Shown here in pieces: positions 44,651-52,218 of a stretch of 64,000 nucleotides of DNA (position 1 is its first letter; each line of letters opens with the position of its first letter). Origin of the DNA: Sphingobium sp. (GTDB lineage Bacteria > Pseudomonadota > Alphaproteobacteria > Sphingomonadales > Sphingomonadaceae); NCBI GenBank assembly GCA_009360885.1, contig SPEL01000004.1, positions 279,638-343,637 of the forward strand, written 5' to 3'. The translations under genes and the position numbers were made by a program. The notes beneath the pieces are model-generated. The model searched no databases and was not told the origin of the DNA. It saw only the letters and a program-made list of their open reading frames with translations.

Positions 44651-45193
44651 ATGATCGGTGGAAATCAGACCATTAAAGTCTCTGGCGGCTGGGAAAAGCA
44701 ATTGATAACCCGCAGCGGATATCATTTTCATGTGCGCCCGGCGATGGATATGGATGCAGAGGCGCTGGATGGTTTTTTCGCTCATGTGTCGCCGTCAGAT
44801 TTGCGGTTTCGCTTCCTCACGGGAGTGGCGCAGGTTCCGCAGGAAACTATTACGCGGATGGTGCAGGTCGATCATCGTAAAACGGAAAATTTCCTTGCGA
44901 TTGATCCGGATGGGGCATTGGTGGGCAGTGCGATGGTTGCGGCGGACGATAAGCTGGATACCGCAGAAGTCGCGATTTCCATCCATCAGGATTATAAGGG
45001 GCGTGGTATCGGCTGGATGCTGCTCGATCACGTCGCAGCCTATGCCAAGGCGCAGGGTATCCGGAAATTGCAATCAATCGAGAGCCGCGAGAATCATGCG
45101 GCGATTGAGCTGGAGCGAGAAATGGGTTTTACGGCGCGTCCTTGCCCTGATGAACCGGGGCTCGTTTTGGTGGAGACGGTGCTCAACCCCTGA
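44651..45193 (+). CDS. GNAT-family N-acetyltransferase
   Basis: A 180-residue GNAT-fold protein. The acetyl-CoA-binding motif A is at YKGRGIGWMLLDHVAAYAK near residue 118, and the C-terminal SRENHAAIELEREMGF is typical. The N-terminal region starts MIGGNQTIKV and the ATG at 44651 is preceded by AGGAAGGA at good spacing. Substrate unknown: proteins of this shape resemble CoA-ligase-associated or PAT-type lysine acetyltransferase domains, but no second domain is present. It lies 138 bases before tRNA-Ser. Confidence 0.85.
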   Translation: MIGGNQTIKVSGGWEKQLITRSGYHFHVRPAMDMDAEALDGFFAHVSPSDLRFRFLTGVAQVPQETITRMVQVDHRKTENFLAIDPDGALVGSAMVAADDKLDTAEVAISIHQDYKGRGIGWMLLDHVAAYAKAQGIRKLQSIESRENHAAIELEREMGFTARPCPDEPGLVLVETVLNP

Positions 45194-45330
45194 TCGGGCC
45201 TTGTGAAACAAGATCATGCGGCATGATGGATAGGTTTTGGCGACGGGCGGCTTTTTTCTGATATATTGCCTCTTTGGGCGCTTGCCAGATCAAAAAGAAG
45301 CCGCTAGACGCCTCGCTTCCAGCGCATTGC

Positions 45331-45421
45331 GGAGCGGTGGCCGAGTGGTCGAAGGCGCTCGCCTGGAAAGTGAGTATACGTCAAAAGCGTATCGAGGGTT
45401 CGAATCCCTCCCGCTCCGCCA
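45331..45421 (+). tRNA. tRNA-Ser (anticodon GGA)
   Basis: A 91-base class II tRNA with encoded CCA. Acceptor arms GGAGCGG / CCGCTCC (then G and CCA) pair. The anticodon stem CTCGC/GTGAG encloses a seven-base loop CTGGAAA, giving anticodon GGA for UCC/UCU codons. A long variable arm is present (TATACGTCAAAAGCGTAT). The T-loop is GGTTCGAATCC. The genomic island begins directly after its last base, so this gene is the integration target; it remains intact. Confidence 0.95.
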
Positions 45422-45569
45422 TTACTTTTTCCAAAACATTGATATTACGCCATAATTCATAGATGGCGTTTTTATCCCCACCAATATACCCACACAAGAA
45501 ACGCGCTAGAGCCTATATTGAGAGCCTGCGAGCGTCAGCCAGCAGATCGTCAATCGCTTTGTCGGTCGG
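45416..45569 (+). repeat. island left direct repeat (copy 1)
   Basis: About 154 bp beginning with the CCGCCATTAC junction of the tRNA 3' end. It matches 63747-63901 at roughly nine bases in ten (judged by eye). The shared part covers the noncoding strip downstream of the tRNA and the last codons of the neighbouring 112-residue lipoprotein-like gene. Confidence 0.85.
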
Positions 45570-45863
45570 ATAGCAGTCCTCTCCGTATAGCGCGCTGAAC
45601 TTCCGCACGAATTGGTCTGCCGTTTCCGGCCTGATCCGCTCTAAGCGTACAAGGGCTTTGTCGTAGATATCGCCATAATCATCATCCGCCGTGTCTGGTG
45701 GTGCGGCGTTATAAGCGGCATGGATACGCCTATACTCAGCCCACACGGCCTCCCATTCCCCCACCGGCGCACAAAGCACAGCCTGCGCCACGGCGGGCGT
45801 TGCAGCACAAGCGGCGAGTGGGGCGATAGCCGCTGCGGTTACGAAAGAACGGCGGTTCATCAT
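45513..45863 (-). CDS. exported hypothetical protein (Tat/lipoprotein-like signal)
   Basis: A 116-residue protein beginning MMNRRSFVTAAAIAPLAACAATPAVA, which combines a twin-arginine-like NRRSF with an AAC lipobox-like cysteine. The rest is mildly acidic with a conserved-looking C-terminus (DKAIDDLLADARRLSI). The ATG at 45863 has a strong GGAGG Shine-Dalgarno and overlaps the preceding gene's stop. I do not recognise a family. A second, truncated copy of its 3' end lies at 63845-63901 next to an IS66 element, showing it is part of a repeated element. Confidence 0.65.
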   Translation of the reverse strand: MMNRRSFVTAAAIAPLAACAATPAVAQAVLCAPVGEWEAVWAEYRRIHAAYNAAPPDTADDDYGDIYDKALVRLERIRPETADQFVRKFSALYGEDCYPTDKAIDDLLADARRLSI

Positions 45864-46288
45864 GCTGCCTCCTTCATGGAAAGGCGCTGGGCGTCGGCCT
45901 CCACATAATCGAAGGCATCTTCCGTCCCGACATAGCAATAGAGTTCTTCGCTCTTGATAAGGTCCACTTTGAACCGGAGCGCGTCGAGGTCTGGCGCTGG
46001 TATCTTGACGAGCGCCTGTGCGGCTTCCCGCTTCGGGTCGCCATATTTCTCATAATAGGGGTCCATCAACGCCTCATGCCGGAAAGCCTCGGCATCATAT
46101 GCGGCGCGGGTTTCGGTTCCCTTCGCAGCAGCAGAGCGACACCCGTATTTCTGCTCAAGCATATATTCATTGGCGATATTAAGCTGTTCACCTCTGAACA
46201 GCGGGCCAAACTCGCCAGCAGCATCACGAACAAGGGCGGCCAGATTATACTGTGCCATTGCGGCATTCCAAGCGGTCCGGCTCATCAT
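45860..46288 (-). CDS. hypothetical phage-block protein
   Basis: A 142-residue protein with no signal or membrane segment. It begins MMSRTAWNAAMAQYN and is rich in Ala, Glu and Tyr. It overlaps the tape-measure fragment upstream and the lipoprotein-like gene downstream (ATGATG/TGA junctions), so all are in one leftward operon. The final residues (VEADAQRLSMKEAA) show a weak resemblance to the end of the neighbour (LLADARRLSI), possibly a distant duplicate. Function unknown. Confidence 0.55.
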   Translation of the reverse strand: MMSRTAWNAAMAQYNLAALVRDAAGEFGPLFRGEQLNIANEYMLEQKYGCRSAAAKGTETRAAYDAEAFRHEALMDPYYEKYGDPKREAAQALVKIPAPDLDALRFKVDLIKSEELYCYVGTEDAFDYVEADAQRLSMKEAA

Positions 46289-47370
46289 GCGACCATCCCC
46301 AAAACTGCGATGTCGTCATCACCAAAAGCGGGGTCGGCGATAGGGCAGCCAGCGCCGGGGTAAACCGAGCCATGGAGGTAGAACACACCGTTGCCGGTAT
46401 TCATCCCGTCTTCGTCATTCTGGCCGGTGGGATCGCTGCCCACTCCTTTAACGCCCTCCGCCGCTCTATTCGCTCCGTCTTCGGCGGTATCGAGCTTATT
46501 GGCGGCCTTTTCGGCTTCGCGCTCCAGATTATCCAAAGCGGCGCTGGTTCGTCTGCTTTCAGCGGCTATGCTGGTGAGGCCAATAGTGAAGGCCGCAATC
46601 GCCATGCCAGCGGGGCCACCTAGCATAGTCACAAGGTTGGATAGCCCACGGCCCGCAATGAGGCTTGCTGTTGTTCCAAAGCGCGTGATGGAAGCGGTTG
46701 CCGCCACTGCTGAAGCAGAGGTGGAAGCAAAGGCAGGGTTGAGCCGCATCTGCATGGCAACAGCGAGCGCGTTGGCTGATGCCGTAGCACGAACGTCTGC
46801 CGCTGCCTTGGCCGTCGTGGAGAATGTTGCGGCCGCCGCCGCTGCCACATATTTGGAACCAAACATGACTGCGATGGTCGCCAGTGCAGGGATGAGAATG
46901 TCTATGTTCTCGGCCAGCTTGCCTATAGCGGCCCCCATAACGACGGATGCGCCGGAACTTTTGTCGGATTCCCCCACATACACGGTGAGAGCATTGGTAA
47001 GAGTGGTCAGGCTGGAGGAAAGAGTGAGATTTGCTTTTGCTGCTTTGCCTTCCAACGCATCGGAGCCAGCGATGATTGCGTCAAAGAACTCCTTGGAAGA
47101 GACTTTTCCGTCCTTTACAGCGGCAGTCAGCTTCGCAACAGAACCACCGAACCGGTCAGACCCGCCTGCAGCAGCCTCCAGCAGCGGATAGAGCCCATCA
47201 AGGAGGCTGTTATATTCCTCTGCCTGTATCTTGCCGCCACGCAGAGCTTGTCCCAGCTGCAACAATGCACCGGATGCCTCTTGCGCGCTCAGCCCTCTCA
47301 GCTGTCGCGGCGTCATTGATTGAGGTGCCAAAGTTATGCGCTGCCTGTGATTGGGCCATTGCAGCGGCAA
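46285..47370 (-). CDS. phage tail tape measure protein fragment
   Basis: A 361-residue fragment of a long tail tape measure protein. Residues 30-110 (SGALLQLGQALRGGKIQAEE, then LTAAVKDGKVSSKEFFDAIIAGSDALE) match the tape-measure N-terminal domain recalled as TIGR02675. The rest is a long Ala-rich helical stretch with two hydrophobic segments (near residues 155 and 250). Intact tape measures are usually 600 or more residues, and the expected upstream part is missing: the 5' end overlaps a different open frame over about 160 bp. It therefore looks like a deletion remnant; no other tail genes survive here. Confidence 0.7.
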   Translation of the reverse strand: MPLQWPNHRQRITLAPQSMTPRQLRGLSAQEASGALLQLGQALRGGKIQAEEYNSLLDGLYPLLEAAAGGSDRFGGSVAKLTAAVKDGKVSSKEFFDAIIAGSDALEGKAAKANLTLSSSLTTLTNALTVYVGESDKSSGASVVMGAAIGKLAENIDILIPALATIAVMFGSKYVAAAAAATFSTTAKAAADVRATASANALAVAMQMRLNPAFASTSASAVAATASITRFGTTASLIAGRGLSNLVTMLGGPAGMAIAAFTIGLTSIAAESRRTSAALDNLEREAEKAANKLDTAEDGANRAAEGVKGVGSDPTGQNDEDGMNTGNGVFYLHGSVYPGAGCPIADPAFGDDDIAVLGMVA

Positions 47371-47662
47371 TTGCTTCCCGCACTTTCCCTTGATCCCAGA
47401 CCCCGGCTCTCGGTCCGTTCAATGCGTGCTTGGATTTGGCATAGGCGATGACTTCACGGCCTTCCGCGCTATCGGCAAAGGCCCGCTCTGCATCGTTGAG
47501 GGTGACTGGGGCATCGGTCAGAAACGTGCCGCTATGGATTGGGGCGGCATCAGCGGCGAACACGTCGAAGGAAAGATAAGCGCCGGGGCGCATCATCAGT
47601 TTGCCGTCGCGTTTTTGGAATTGCCCGTTCGGATCGGGCCGCCCGTGCTGGTCATAATACAC
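47210..47662 (-). CDS. hypothetical phage protein, 3' end fused out of frame to the tape-measure remnant
   Basis: A 150-residue frame starting at a GTG at 47662 with an AAGGAG Shine-Dalgarno seven bases upstream; earlier in-frame ATGs lack one. The first 115 residues (VYYDQHGRPDPNGQF, then LNDAERAFADSAEGREVIAYAK) look like a genuine small phage protein. The last 40 residues are read from DNA that also encodes the start of the tape-measure fragment in another frame, so the natural end of this gene was probably lost in a deletion. No family recognised. Confidence 0.5.
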   Translation of the reverse strand: MYYDQHGRPDPNGQFQKRDGKLMMRPGAYLSFDVFAADAAPIHSGTFLTDAPVTLNDAERAFADSAEGREVIAYAKSKHALNGPRAGVWDQGKVREAIAAAMAQSQAAHNFGTSINDAATAERAERARGIRCIVAAGTSSAWRQDTGRGI

Positions 47663-47767
47663 ATTCAATCTCCTTGGCCCCTGTTGGTTGGGGGTAACTC
47701 TACTGGTGTCGGGGGGCTGGCCGGACATCAGCAACAGGGAGGAGAATATCGGGTTCCTCGAACCCGT

Positions 47768-48013
47768 TTACCGCCGTCGATATTTTTCTATGGGTTCGTG
47801 AAATCGGATTTGCCCGCGCTGGCGAACCACGGCTGCTCTGGCGTCTCTCAGTTCGTCACCGCCGCATTCATCGATCCACCGGGCGATGCAGCACCAGTTG
47901 GCGTGATAATGTTCCCCGATGCCATCCCAACCCATTTCGAGATATGTTTCCCGAAAGTCCTTTGGGCATGGGCGGGTTGGTCTTTGACGACCGGGGAGAG
48001 ATTCACGGGGCAT
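47768..48013 (-). CDS. small phage-type protein, paralogue 1
   Basis: An 81-residue basic protein (start placed at the ATG at 48013) whose core PKDFRETYLEMGWDGIGEHY and IARWIDECGGDELRDARAA is closely related to the gene at 48595-48843. Pattern shared by both: DFRE...GWD.I..HY.A.W..I.RWIDE.G...L..ARAA.VR..G. The short, helical, Arg/Trp-rich sequence resembles a DNA-binding adaptor, but no family is recognised. The two start codons both follow an MP(R/E) pattern. Confidence 0.6.
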   Translation of the reverse strand: MPRESLPGRQRPTRPCPKDFRETYLEMGWDGIGEHYHANWCCIARWIDECGGDELRDARAAVVRQRGQIRFHEPIEKYRRR

Positions 48014-48219
48014 GACAAGGCGGCTGCGTCCAGACATGCCGGGGATGGTATTAGGCCATAGGGTCGGCCATTACCTACATCACCTTGGCAGAGATAGCGT
48101 CTGCCGTTCACGGCCCTGTAACCGGCCTGCATCGTGGTTTTATGAATGCCCCATAAAACTTTCCCCACCGCTATGCATACCGGATGGAGGTTTCCACCAA
48201 TGGTGGGTGTTGCCATCAT
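47848..48219 (-). CDS. possible small phage protein overlapping paralogue 1 (uncertain)
   Basis: A 123-codon frame with a good GAGGGG ribosome-binding site before ATGATG at 48219, starting MMATPTIGGNLHPVCIAVG. Its 5' half covers a gap otherwise without a gene. Its 3' half overlaps paralogue 1 in a different frame and cannot both be coding there. It may be the 5' end of a gene truncated by a rearrangement, similar to the primase fragment before paralogue 2. Confidence 0.3.
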   Translation of the reverse strand: MMATPTIGGNLHPVCIAVGKVLWGIHKTTMQAGYRAVNGRRYLCQGDVGNGRPYGLIPSPACLDAAALSCPVNLSPVVKDQPAHAQRTFGKHISKWVGMASGNIITPTGAASPGGSMNAAVTN

Positions 48220-48230
48220 GGCAATACCCC

Positions 48231-48464
48231 TCAGTTGAACGCGCTCGGTTTCCCCTCATTGGCAAGCAGGGTTTGCAGCCAGCGCTTGGCCATCTCAATG
48301 CTCTGGTCCTTGGTCATTGTGCGGTTAAGGGCGCTCAGCGCCGCACCCATGAGTAGACCCGGTGCATCATGCTCGCCATGCCCGATGATCGCAATATCCG
48401 CCAAATGCTCGCAGACTGCCAGCGTATGATTTTCCTGCATGAAATGTTGTTCTTCGGGTGTCAT
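48231..48464 (-). CDS. hypothetical small protein
   Basis: A 77-residue protein starting at the ATG at 48464 with an excellent AGAGGAGA Shine-Dalgarno. It has a helical look (MTPEEQHFMQENHTLAVCEH, then TKDQSIEMAKRWLQTLLANE). No transmembrane segment or recognisable domain. It is part of the leftward phage-like operon, 11 bases before the next frame. Confidence 0.55.
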   Translation of the reverse strand: MTPEEQHFMQENHTLAVCEHLADIAIIGHGEHDAPGLLMGAALSALNRTMTKDQSIEMAKRWLQTLLANEGKPSAFN

Positions 48465-48556
48465 GTGTCGTTTCTCCTCTGATCCTGCCTCACGCATGCG
48501 CGTGCGCGTAATGGGGCCGTTTTAACGGGAGTGAGCCCAAATCCCTTTCCCATGGC

Positions 48557-49063
48557 TCAAATCTGAGCCATCCCCATGATCCAAATCTGGATCATCAACT
48601 TACCGGCCTTCGTTTGTGCCTGACCACTTCGGGATGCACCCGCTGGACGCCGTGTTTCCGTACATGGGCTGCCCGTGCTGCCTTGAGGCTTTCCCTGCCT
48701 TCCTCGTCGATCCAGCGCTTGATGGTCAGCCAATGCGCCCGATAGTGCCAGCAGATCGTATCCCAGCCCTGCAGGATGAATTGCTCGCGAAAGTCGTCCG
48801 GCTTGTGCCGCCATCGTTTCGGGTTGTGTTCGGGCTCCGGCATGCAGCATGGCTTGCCAAAGTCCATCGCGCCTGAATTGATCTTTTATCGCCAGCGGAT
48901 CGCCGCCATTAAAGCTATTAACCAGCACACCATCAGGCGCACTTGGTTCATCCTTAACCGTGGTGCCACGGTCAGATATGCTATGGCCCGGTGTTGGAAT
49001 GGCCCCATAGCTCCCATGCCACTCCCCCTTGTAATGACGGGTGATATCTTGGGCGAGCGTCAC
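48557..49063 (-). pseudogene. truncated Toprim/CHC2-type primase N-terminal remnant
   Basis: From a GTG at 49063 the first 68 residues (ITRHYKGEWHGSYGAIPTPGH, then DGVLVNSFNGGDPLAIKDQF) look like the N-terminal end of the phage and plasmid primase/Toprim proteins common in sphingomonads. After about 48860 the frame runs through paralogue 2 in a different register and is not protein-like (Arg/Gly/Pro-rich). A normal primase is several hundred residues, so only a stub remains. I infer a deletion that joined this stub to paralogue 2. Confidence 0.5.
48595..48843 (-). CDS. small phage-type protein, paralogue 2
   Basis: An 82-residue basic protein (start placed at 48843, MPEPEHNPKRW) closely related to paralogue 1 at 47768. 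Conserved core: PDDFREQFILQGWDTICWHY and IKRWIDEEGRESLKAARAAH. The pair probably arose by duplication in the phage block. The start is uncertain, as no good ribosome-binding site is visible; an upstream ATG at 48867 is also possible. It overlaps the primase remnant. Confidence 0.6.
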   Translation of the reverse strand: MPEPEHNPKRWRHKPDDFREQFILQGWDTICWHYRAHWLTIKRWIDEEGRESLKAARAAHVRKHGVQRVHPEVVRHKRRPVS

Positions 49064-49067
49064 GCAG

Positions 49068-49289
49068 TCATGCCCCCTGTTCTGTGAGGTCGATCACAGG
49101 AAGGCCTGTTCTCTCTGCAACGCTTAACGCGCAATCGAGGGCCTCTCCCGCATCTTTAAACCATTCGAGAATGTCAGGATTGCAACGAAAATGAACGGCC
49201 TCCACACGATATTTATCCCATGCGTAATCCCAACATAGCAGGACATGAGGCTTGCGACGCTCAACAGGGAAACGGATGGTTTTACTCAT
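49068..49289 (-). CDS. hypothetical small protein
   Basis: A 73-residue protein with a GGAGGG ribosome-binding site. It begins MSKTIRFPVERRKPHVLLCW and ends ALSVAERTGLPVIDLTEQGA. The ending resembles that of the upstream neighbour (ACANAQHKAHGWPVIDKTEG), so the two may be distant relatives. It overlaps the upstream gene's 3' end by eight bases. No known domain. Confidence 0.55.
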   Translation of the reverse strand: MSKTIRFPVERRKPHVLLCWDYAWDKYRVEAVHFRCNPDILEWFKDAGEALDCALSVAERTGLPVIDLTEQGA

Positions 49290-49608
49290 GATGCTGACCC
49301 TCCGTCTTATCGATTACAGGCCACCCATGGGCTTTATGCTGTGCATTGGCGCAAGCTACCGCTTCGTCATAGGAGCGAAATTCAAGGCTGGGCCATGCGA
49401 TGGATCGCGGCTCAAAGGTGACAACATATCGCCCACCAAAGACGCAAGCCTGTATGAGGATCGTGCGCTGGGGGTTACCTCGCCCTCCATCATTATGTTG
49501 AACAAAGGCGGGGTTTGCGGTATAAGCAGTTTTGTCAGCCGCCAAGCTTTGACATGATGCGCTCTCACCCCTCTGGGTGGGGGCGTTTTTCATATGGGGC
49601 ATATCCAT
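49282..49608 (-). CDS. hypothetical protein of the phage block
   Basis: A 108-residue protein starting at a TAATG junction with the HTH gene upstream (its ATG uses the preceding stop's A). A GGAG lies seven bases before. The C-terminal half contains a beta-strand-like GGRYVVTFEPRSIAWPSLEF and a PVIDKTEG end. Function unknown. Confidence 0.52.
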   Translation of the reverse strand: MDMPHMKNAPTQRGESASCQSLAADKTAYTANPAFVQHNDGGRGNPQRTILIQACVFGGRYVVTFEPRSIAWPSLEFRSYDEAVACANAQHKAHGWPVIDKTEGQHHE

Positions 49609-49790
49609 TACTCCACTCCGGCAAGGCGTTTAACGCTTGCGATGTTCACAAGGCGACGACCACCTACGCGGCGTGTCTCCAGACGCCCTTCGCGTATCCA
49701 GTTGTATAGCGTTGTGCGGCATACGCCGATGGAACTGGCAGCGTCATTCATGCTGCATGTGAGGGGTTGCATCCGCTGTGGTTCAGCCAT
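49608..49790 (-). CDS. AlpA/excisionase-like HTH protein
   Basis: A 60-residue winged-helix DNA-binding protein. The core MNDAASSIGVCRTTLYNWIR followed by EGRLETRRVGGRRLVNIASVKRL is a clear excisionase/MerR-like helix-turn-helix with wing. The ATG at 49790 follows a strong GGAGG, which favours it over the ATG at 49820. Proteins of this type act as excisionases or early regulators in integrative elements. It overlaps the next HTH gene slightly. Confidence 0.78.
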   Translation of the reverse strand: MAEPQRMQPLTCSMNDAASSIGVCRTTLYNWIREGRLETRRVGGRRLVNIASVKRLAGVE

Positions 49791-49977
49791 GGGACGCCTC
49801 CGAACGGAAGGCGGCATCAAGATCGCTTTTCCGATAAAAGAGCCGGCGCGATTTTCGAATGACGGGGAGCAGCCCCTTTTTTGTCATGTGATAGATAGAA
49901 GCGCGCGGTAAACCCATATATTTCGCGGCTTCTGCTGCACCATTGAGAAGGTCGTCTGATAGCATGGCGATTTCCAT
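49783..49977 (-). CDS. AlpA-like HTH regulator/excisionase
   Basis: A 64-residue HTH protein: LLNGAAEAAKYMGLPRASIY followed by HMTKKGLLPVIRKSRRLFYRKSDLDAAF. It is the first gene of the leftward phage block and overlaps the second HTH gene by eight bases. It is divergent from the 231-residue gene at 50085; the 108-bp gap between them is the likely control region for both. Confidence 0.75.
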   Translation of the reverse strand: MEIAMLSDDLLNGAAEAAKYMGLPRASIYHMTKKGLLPVIRKSRRLFYRKSDLDAAFRSEASHG

Positions 49978-50084
49978 TCATTCTTATTGATGTGAAATGA
50001 TATCTAAACCGGAATGGGTATTATTAGACATTCGTATCGGCTTGTGCAACAGAAAACCCAATTAGGTTTGGTGGGCGTACGATT

Positions 50085-50780
50085 ATGCACTTGAGCTACC
50101 CGCAAGTTATTACGGTTTTGGCCGGAGTGAACAGTATATCGAAAACAGGCCTAGGGGCTTTCCGTGCTCGCATTAGGAAGCTGCAAGGCGAAGGCGTCCC
50201 GCATGGTGCAAACCCCGGGAAAGGCAAAAGTGTGGCCTATACTCTCGGAATGGTCGTCGAATTAGCTATCGCGATTGAATTAATACAGTGCGGTTTTTCC
50301 CCAGCTGATGCGGGAGGTATTATCAAACCTATCCGTTCGGATGTTTATTGGGCCGCTTTAATGTCTTTGGAAAAAAGTGAGGATCCAGATGCAGAAGATC
50401 CCATTATTTTGATAAGCCCAGAGTCATTAATGCTATATTCGAGAACAACGGAGGTAAAAGATCGATCGAGCGTGATGGCGGCAGCGAGTATCGTGACGCG
50501 TGAAATTTTCTTGAATATCGTCGCGAATGGTTCCGAATTTGATCCGATTATAGGGGTGTATTGGAGATGGTCTTTTATAGATTTGAAGGAGTTGTTCAAA
50601 AATATTAGAAACCATTCTTGGGATGCATTGGATCGTGAAGTTGATGTCGATCATTATATAGAATCAGAAATAAAGAATAACGAAAAAGAATTGCTTTCTT
50701 TCAAGAAAGAGAAGCTGAACAACATGATGTCATGGGGAGGCACATATGGGGGCGCTTCTTTGGTAAAAATTATTTCTTAA
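50085..50780 (+). CDS. MerR-like N-terminal regulator-type protein, function unknown
   Basis: A 231-residue protein with markedly AT-richer codons than its surroundings. Residues 1-80 look like a MerR/HTH module (SISKTGLGAFRARIRKLQGE, YTLGMVVELAIAIELIQCGFSPADAG). This region is distantly similar to the HTH protein at 54087. The remainder has a two-part alpha/beta look with a Lys-rich coiled segment near the C-terminus. Divergent from the AlpA-like gene, it may be the repressor of the element. No recognised family; a regulator role is inference. Confidence 0.55.
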   Translation: MHLSYPQVITVLAGVNSISKTGLGAFRARIRKLQGEGVPHGANPGKGKSVAYTLGMVVELAIAIELIQCGFSPADAGGIIKPIRSDVYWAALMSLEKSEDPDAEDPIILISPESLMLYSRTTEVKDRSSVMAAASIVTREIFLNIVANGSEFDPIIGVYWRWSFIDLKELFKNIRNHSWDALDREVDVDHYIESEIKNNEKELLSFKKEKLNNMMSWGGTYGGASLVKIIS

Positions 50781-51026
50781 CCTTATCGCCCCACCCCAAA
50801 TCCCTCACATTGAGGTAATTCCTGCCTAATATAGCTGCCCCAAATTTGGGGAGGCCAAAGGCACCTCCATCATGGAGACACCTTCACCATCCGTGGCCCG
50901 GACAGTGGGACTTATTTGGGAAGTTCCAAAAAAGGTCAGGGGTATCACTAATGATGATACCCTATGTTAAACATAGACCGTCCCCAGCGACTGCGTACGA
51001 ATTTCGTCCGCGCTTGCGATAAACAA
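50781..51026. other. palindrome-rich intergenic region next to fic
   Basis: Within 246 bp there are three inverted repeats: CCCCAAATTTGGGG (50835-50848), GGTATCA/TGATACC (50941-50961) and CTATGTTAAACATAG (50962-50976). A fourth short palindrome ACGAATTTCGT (50997-51007) also occurs on the far side of the fic gene. I see no open frame. They could be operators, transcription ends, or recombination remnants. Confidence 0.5.
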
Positions 51027-52181
51027 CTATTCGCGCACGATTCTCAACAATGGTTCAAAGCTGTATAAAGCCGGGCGACGACCAGAAGCGGCTTCTATCG
51101 TCTTTAACCATTCTTTCTCAACCAATATGCGCGTAAAACGGTGCGCTGTAGCTTCTGGAATGCCGGAGCGTCGAGTAAAAATGTTATTCCGGAACACTGG
51201 CCGAGCAAATAAGAAATCTAAAGCTGCGGTACTCCATTGAGAGCTGAGTAATTGAGGAAACTCTTTCTTTAACTCTTCATATAAGTCGCGGATACGCTCA
51301 GCAGTTGCAAGATTTTTTTGTGCTTGTGCCTCGATAGCTTCAAGGAAGAAAATCGTCCATTCAGTCCATGCGCCAGATTTTGATACCTCGCGCATACGAT
51401 CGATATATTCATCGCGCCGATCTTCAAAATAGCCACTGATATAAAAATGAGGAGCAGAAATTGCACCGTATTTCCATAACATTAGCGTAATAAGCATTCG
51501 ACCGATGCGGCCGTTACCGTCTTTAAATGGATGCAATGCTTCAAATTCAAGATGAGCGAGGGCTGTTCTGATGAGGATTTGCCAATCCTCAGCTTCTATA
51601 AAATCAAACAGACGATCAAGCCCATCTTGAAGGTGTTCTGGTCGCACTGGTACAAAAAGCACTTTGCGTTTTCCACGGTCGGCTAAATAATTCTGCTCCG
51701 TTTTAAAATCTCCCGGCGAGAGGCTTGCACCGCGACCGAACCCTAACAAAACGCGATGAACGCTTTTAATAAGAAAGCTGGAAAGCGGGGCTCCCTGTTC
51801 GATGCTGCGTTGTGCGTTAGTTAAAGCCCGACCATAAAGAAAAACTTCTACCGCTTCATTTCGGTAATGCGTGCTCCCTGAGGAACCATCTTCCTCTTGA
51901 TCAGCTTCATAACGCAGAACTTCATCAAGTGTACTGATGGTGCCTTCCATACGCGATGATACAACAGCTTCTTGGCTGCGTAATGGTCCCAGAAGGATTT
52001 CGCTATTGTGCATCCCTTTAAGCATCTGATCGTATCGTGCGAGAGCAGAGGCAGCAGCAGCAACGGGCATCATTAGTTTGTTCGCATCCAACTGAGTGGG
52101 CGGGAACTGATCGTAGTGGTAATCAACAGCCTCGGAGAGATCTAAGCCTTGTTGAATCGTCATTTTGATTTCCATATTCAT
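51027..52181 (-). CDS. Fic/DOC-family AMP-transferase-like protein
   Basis: A 384-residue Fic protein. The active-site loop HPFKDGNGRIGRML (consensus HxFx(D/E)GNGRxxR) lies near residue 205 and is intact. An N-terminal inhibitory helix motif SRMEGTISTL (near residue 75) fits the (S/T)xxxE(G/N) of class II Fic proteins, which lack a separate antitoxin and are self-inhibited by this Glu. The C-terminal winged-helix (GIPEATAHRFTRILVEKEWL) may bind DNA. Fic proteins AMPylate or otherwise modify proteins; targets vary. The start at 52181 is one of three possible ATGs. Flanked on both sides by ACGAATTTCGTC. Confidence 0.88.
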   Translation of the reverse strand: MNMEIKMTIQQGLDLSEAVDYHYDQFPPTQLDANKLMMPVAAAASALARYDQMLKGMHNSEILLGPLRSQEAVVSSRMEGTISTLDEVLRYEADQEEDGSSGSTHYRNEAVEVFLYGRALTNAQRSIEQGAPLSSFLIKSVHRVLLGFGRGASLSPGDFKTEQNYLADRGKRKVLFVPVRPEHLQDGLDRLFDFIEAEDWQILIRTALAHLEFEALHPFKDGNGRIGRMLITLMLWKYGAISAPHFYISGYFEDRRDEYIDRMREVSKSGAWTEWTIFFLEAIEAQAQKNLATAERIRDLYEELKKEFPQLLSSQWSTAALDFLFARPVFRNNIFTRRSGIPEATAHRFTRILVEKEWLKTIEAASGRRPALYSFEPLLRIVRE

Positions 52182-52218
52182 GCATTTTTGCAAGACAAAG
52201 TTGTTTGAGTTATCTCAA

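Noticed and set aside
45237-45462. Short open frames across tRNA-Ser
   Set aside because: They are readings of the tRNA gene itself.
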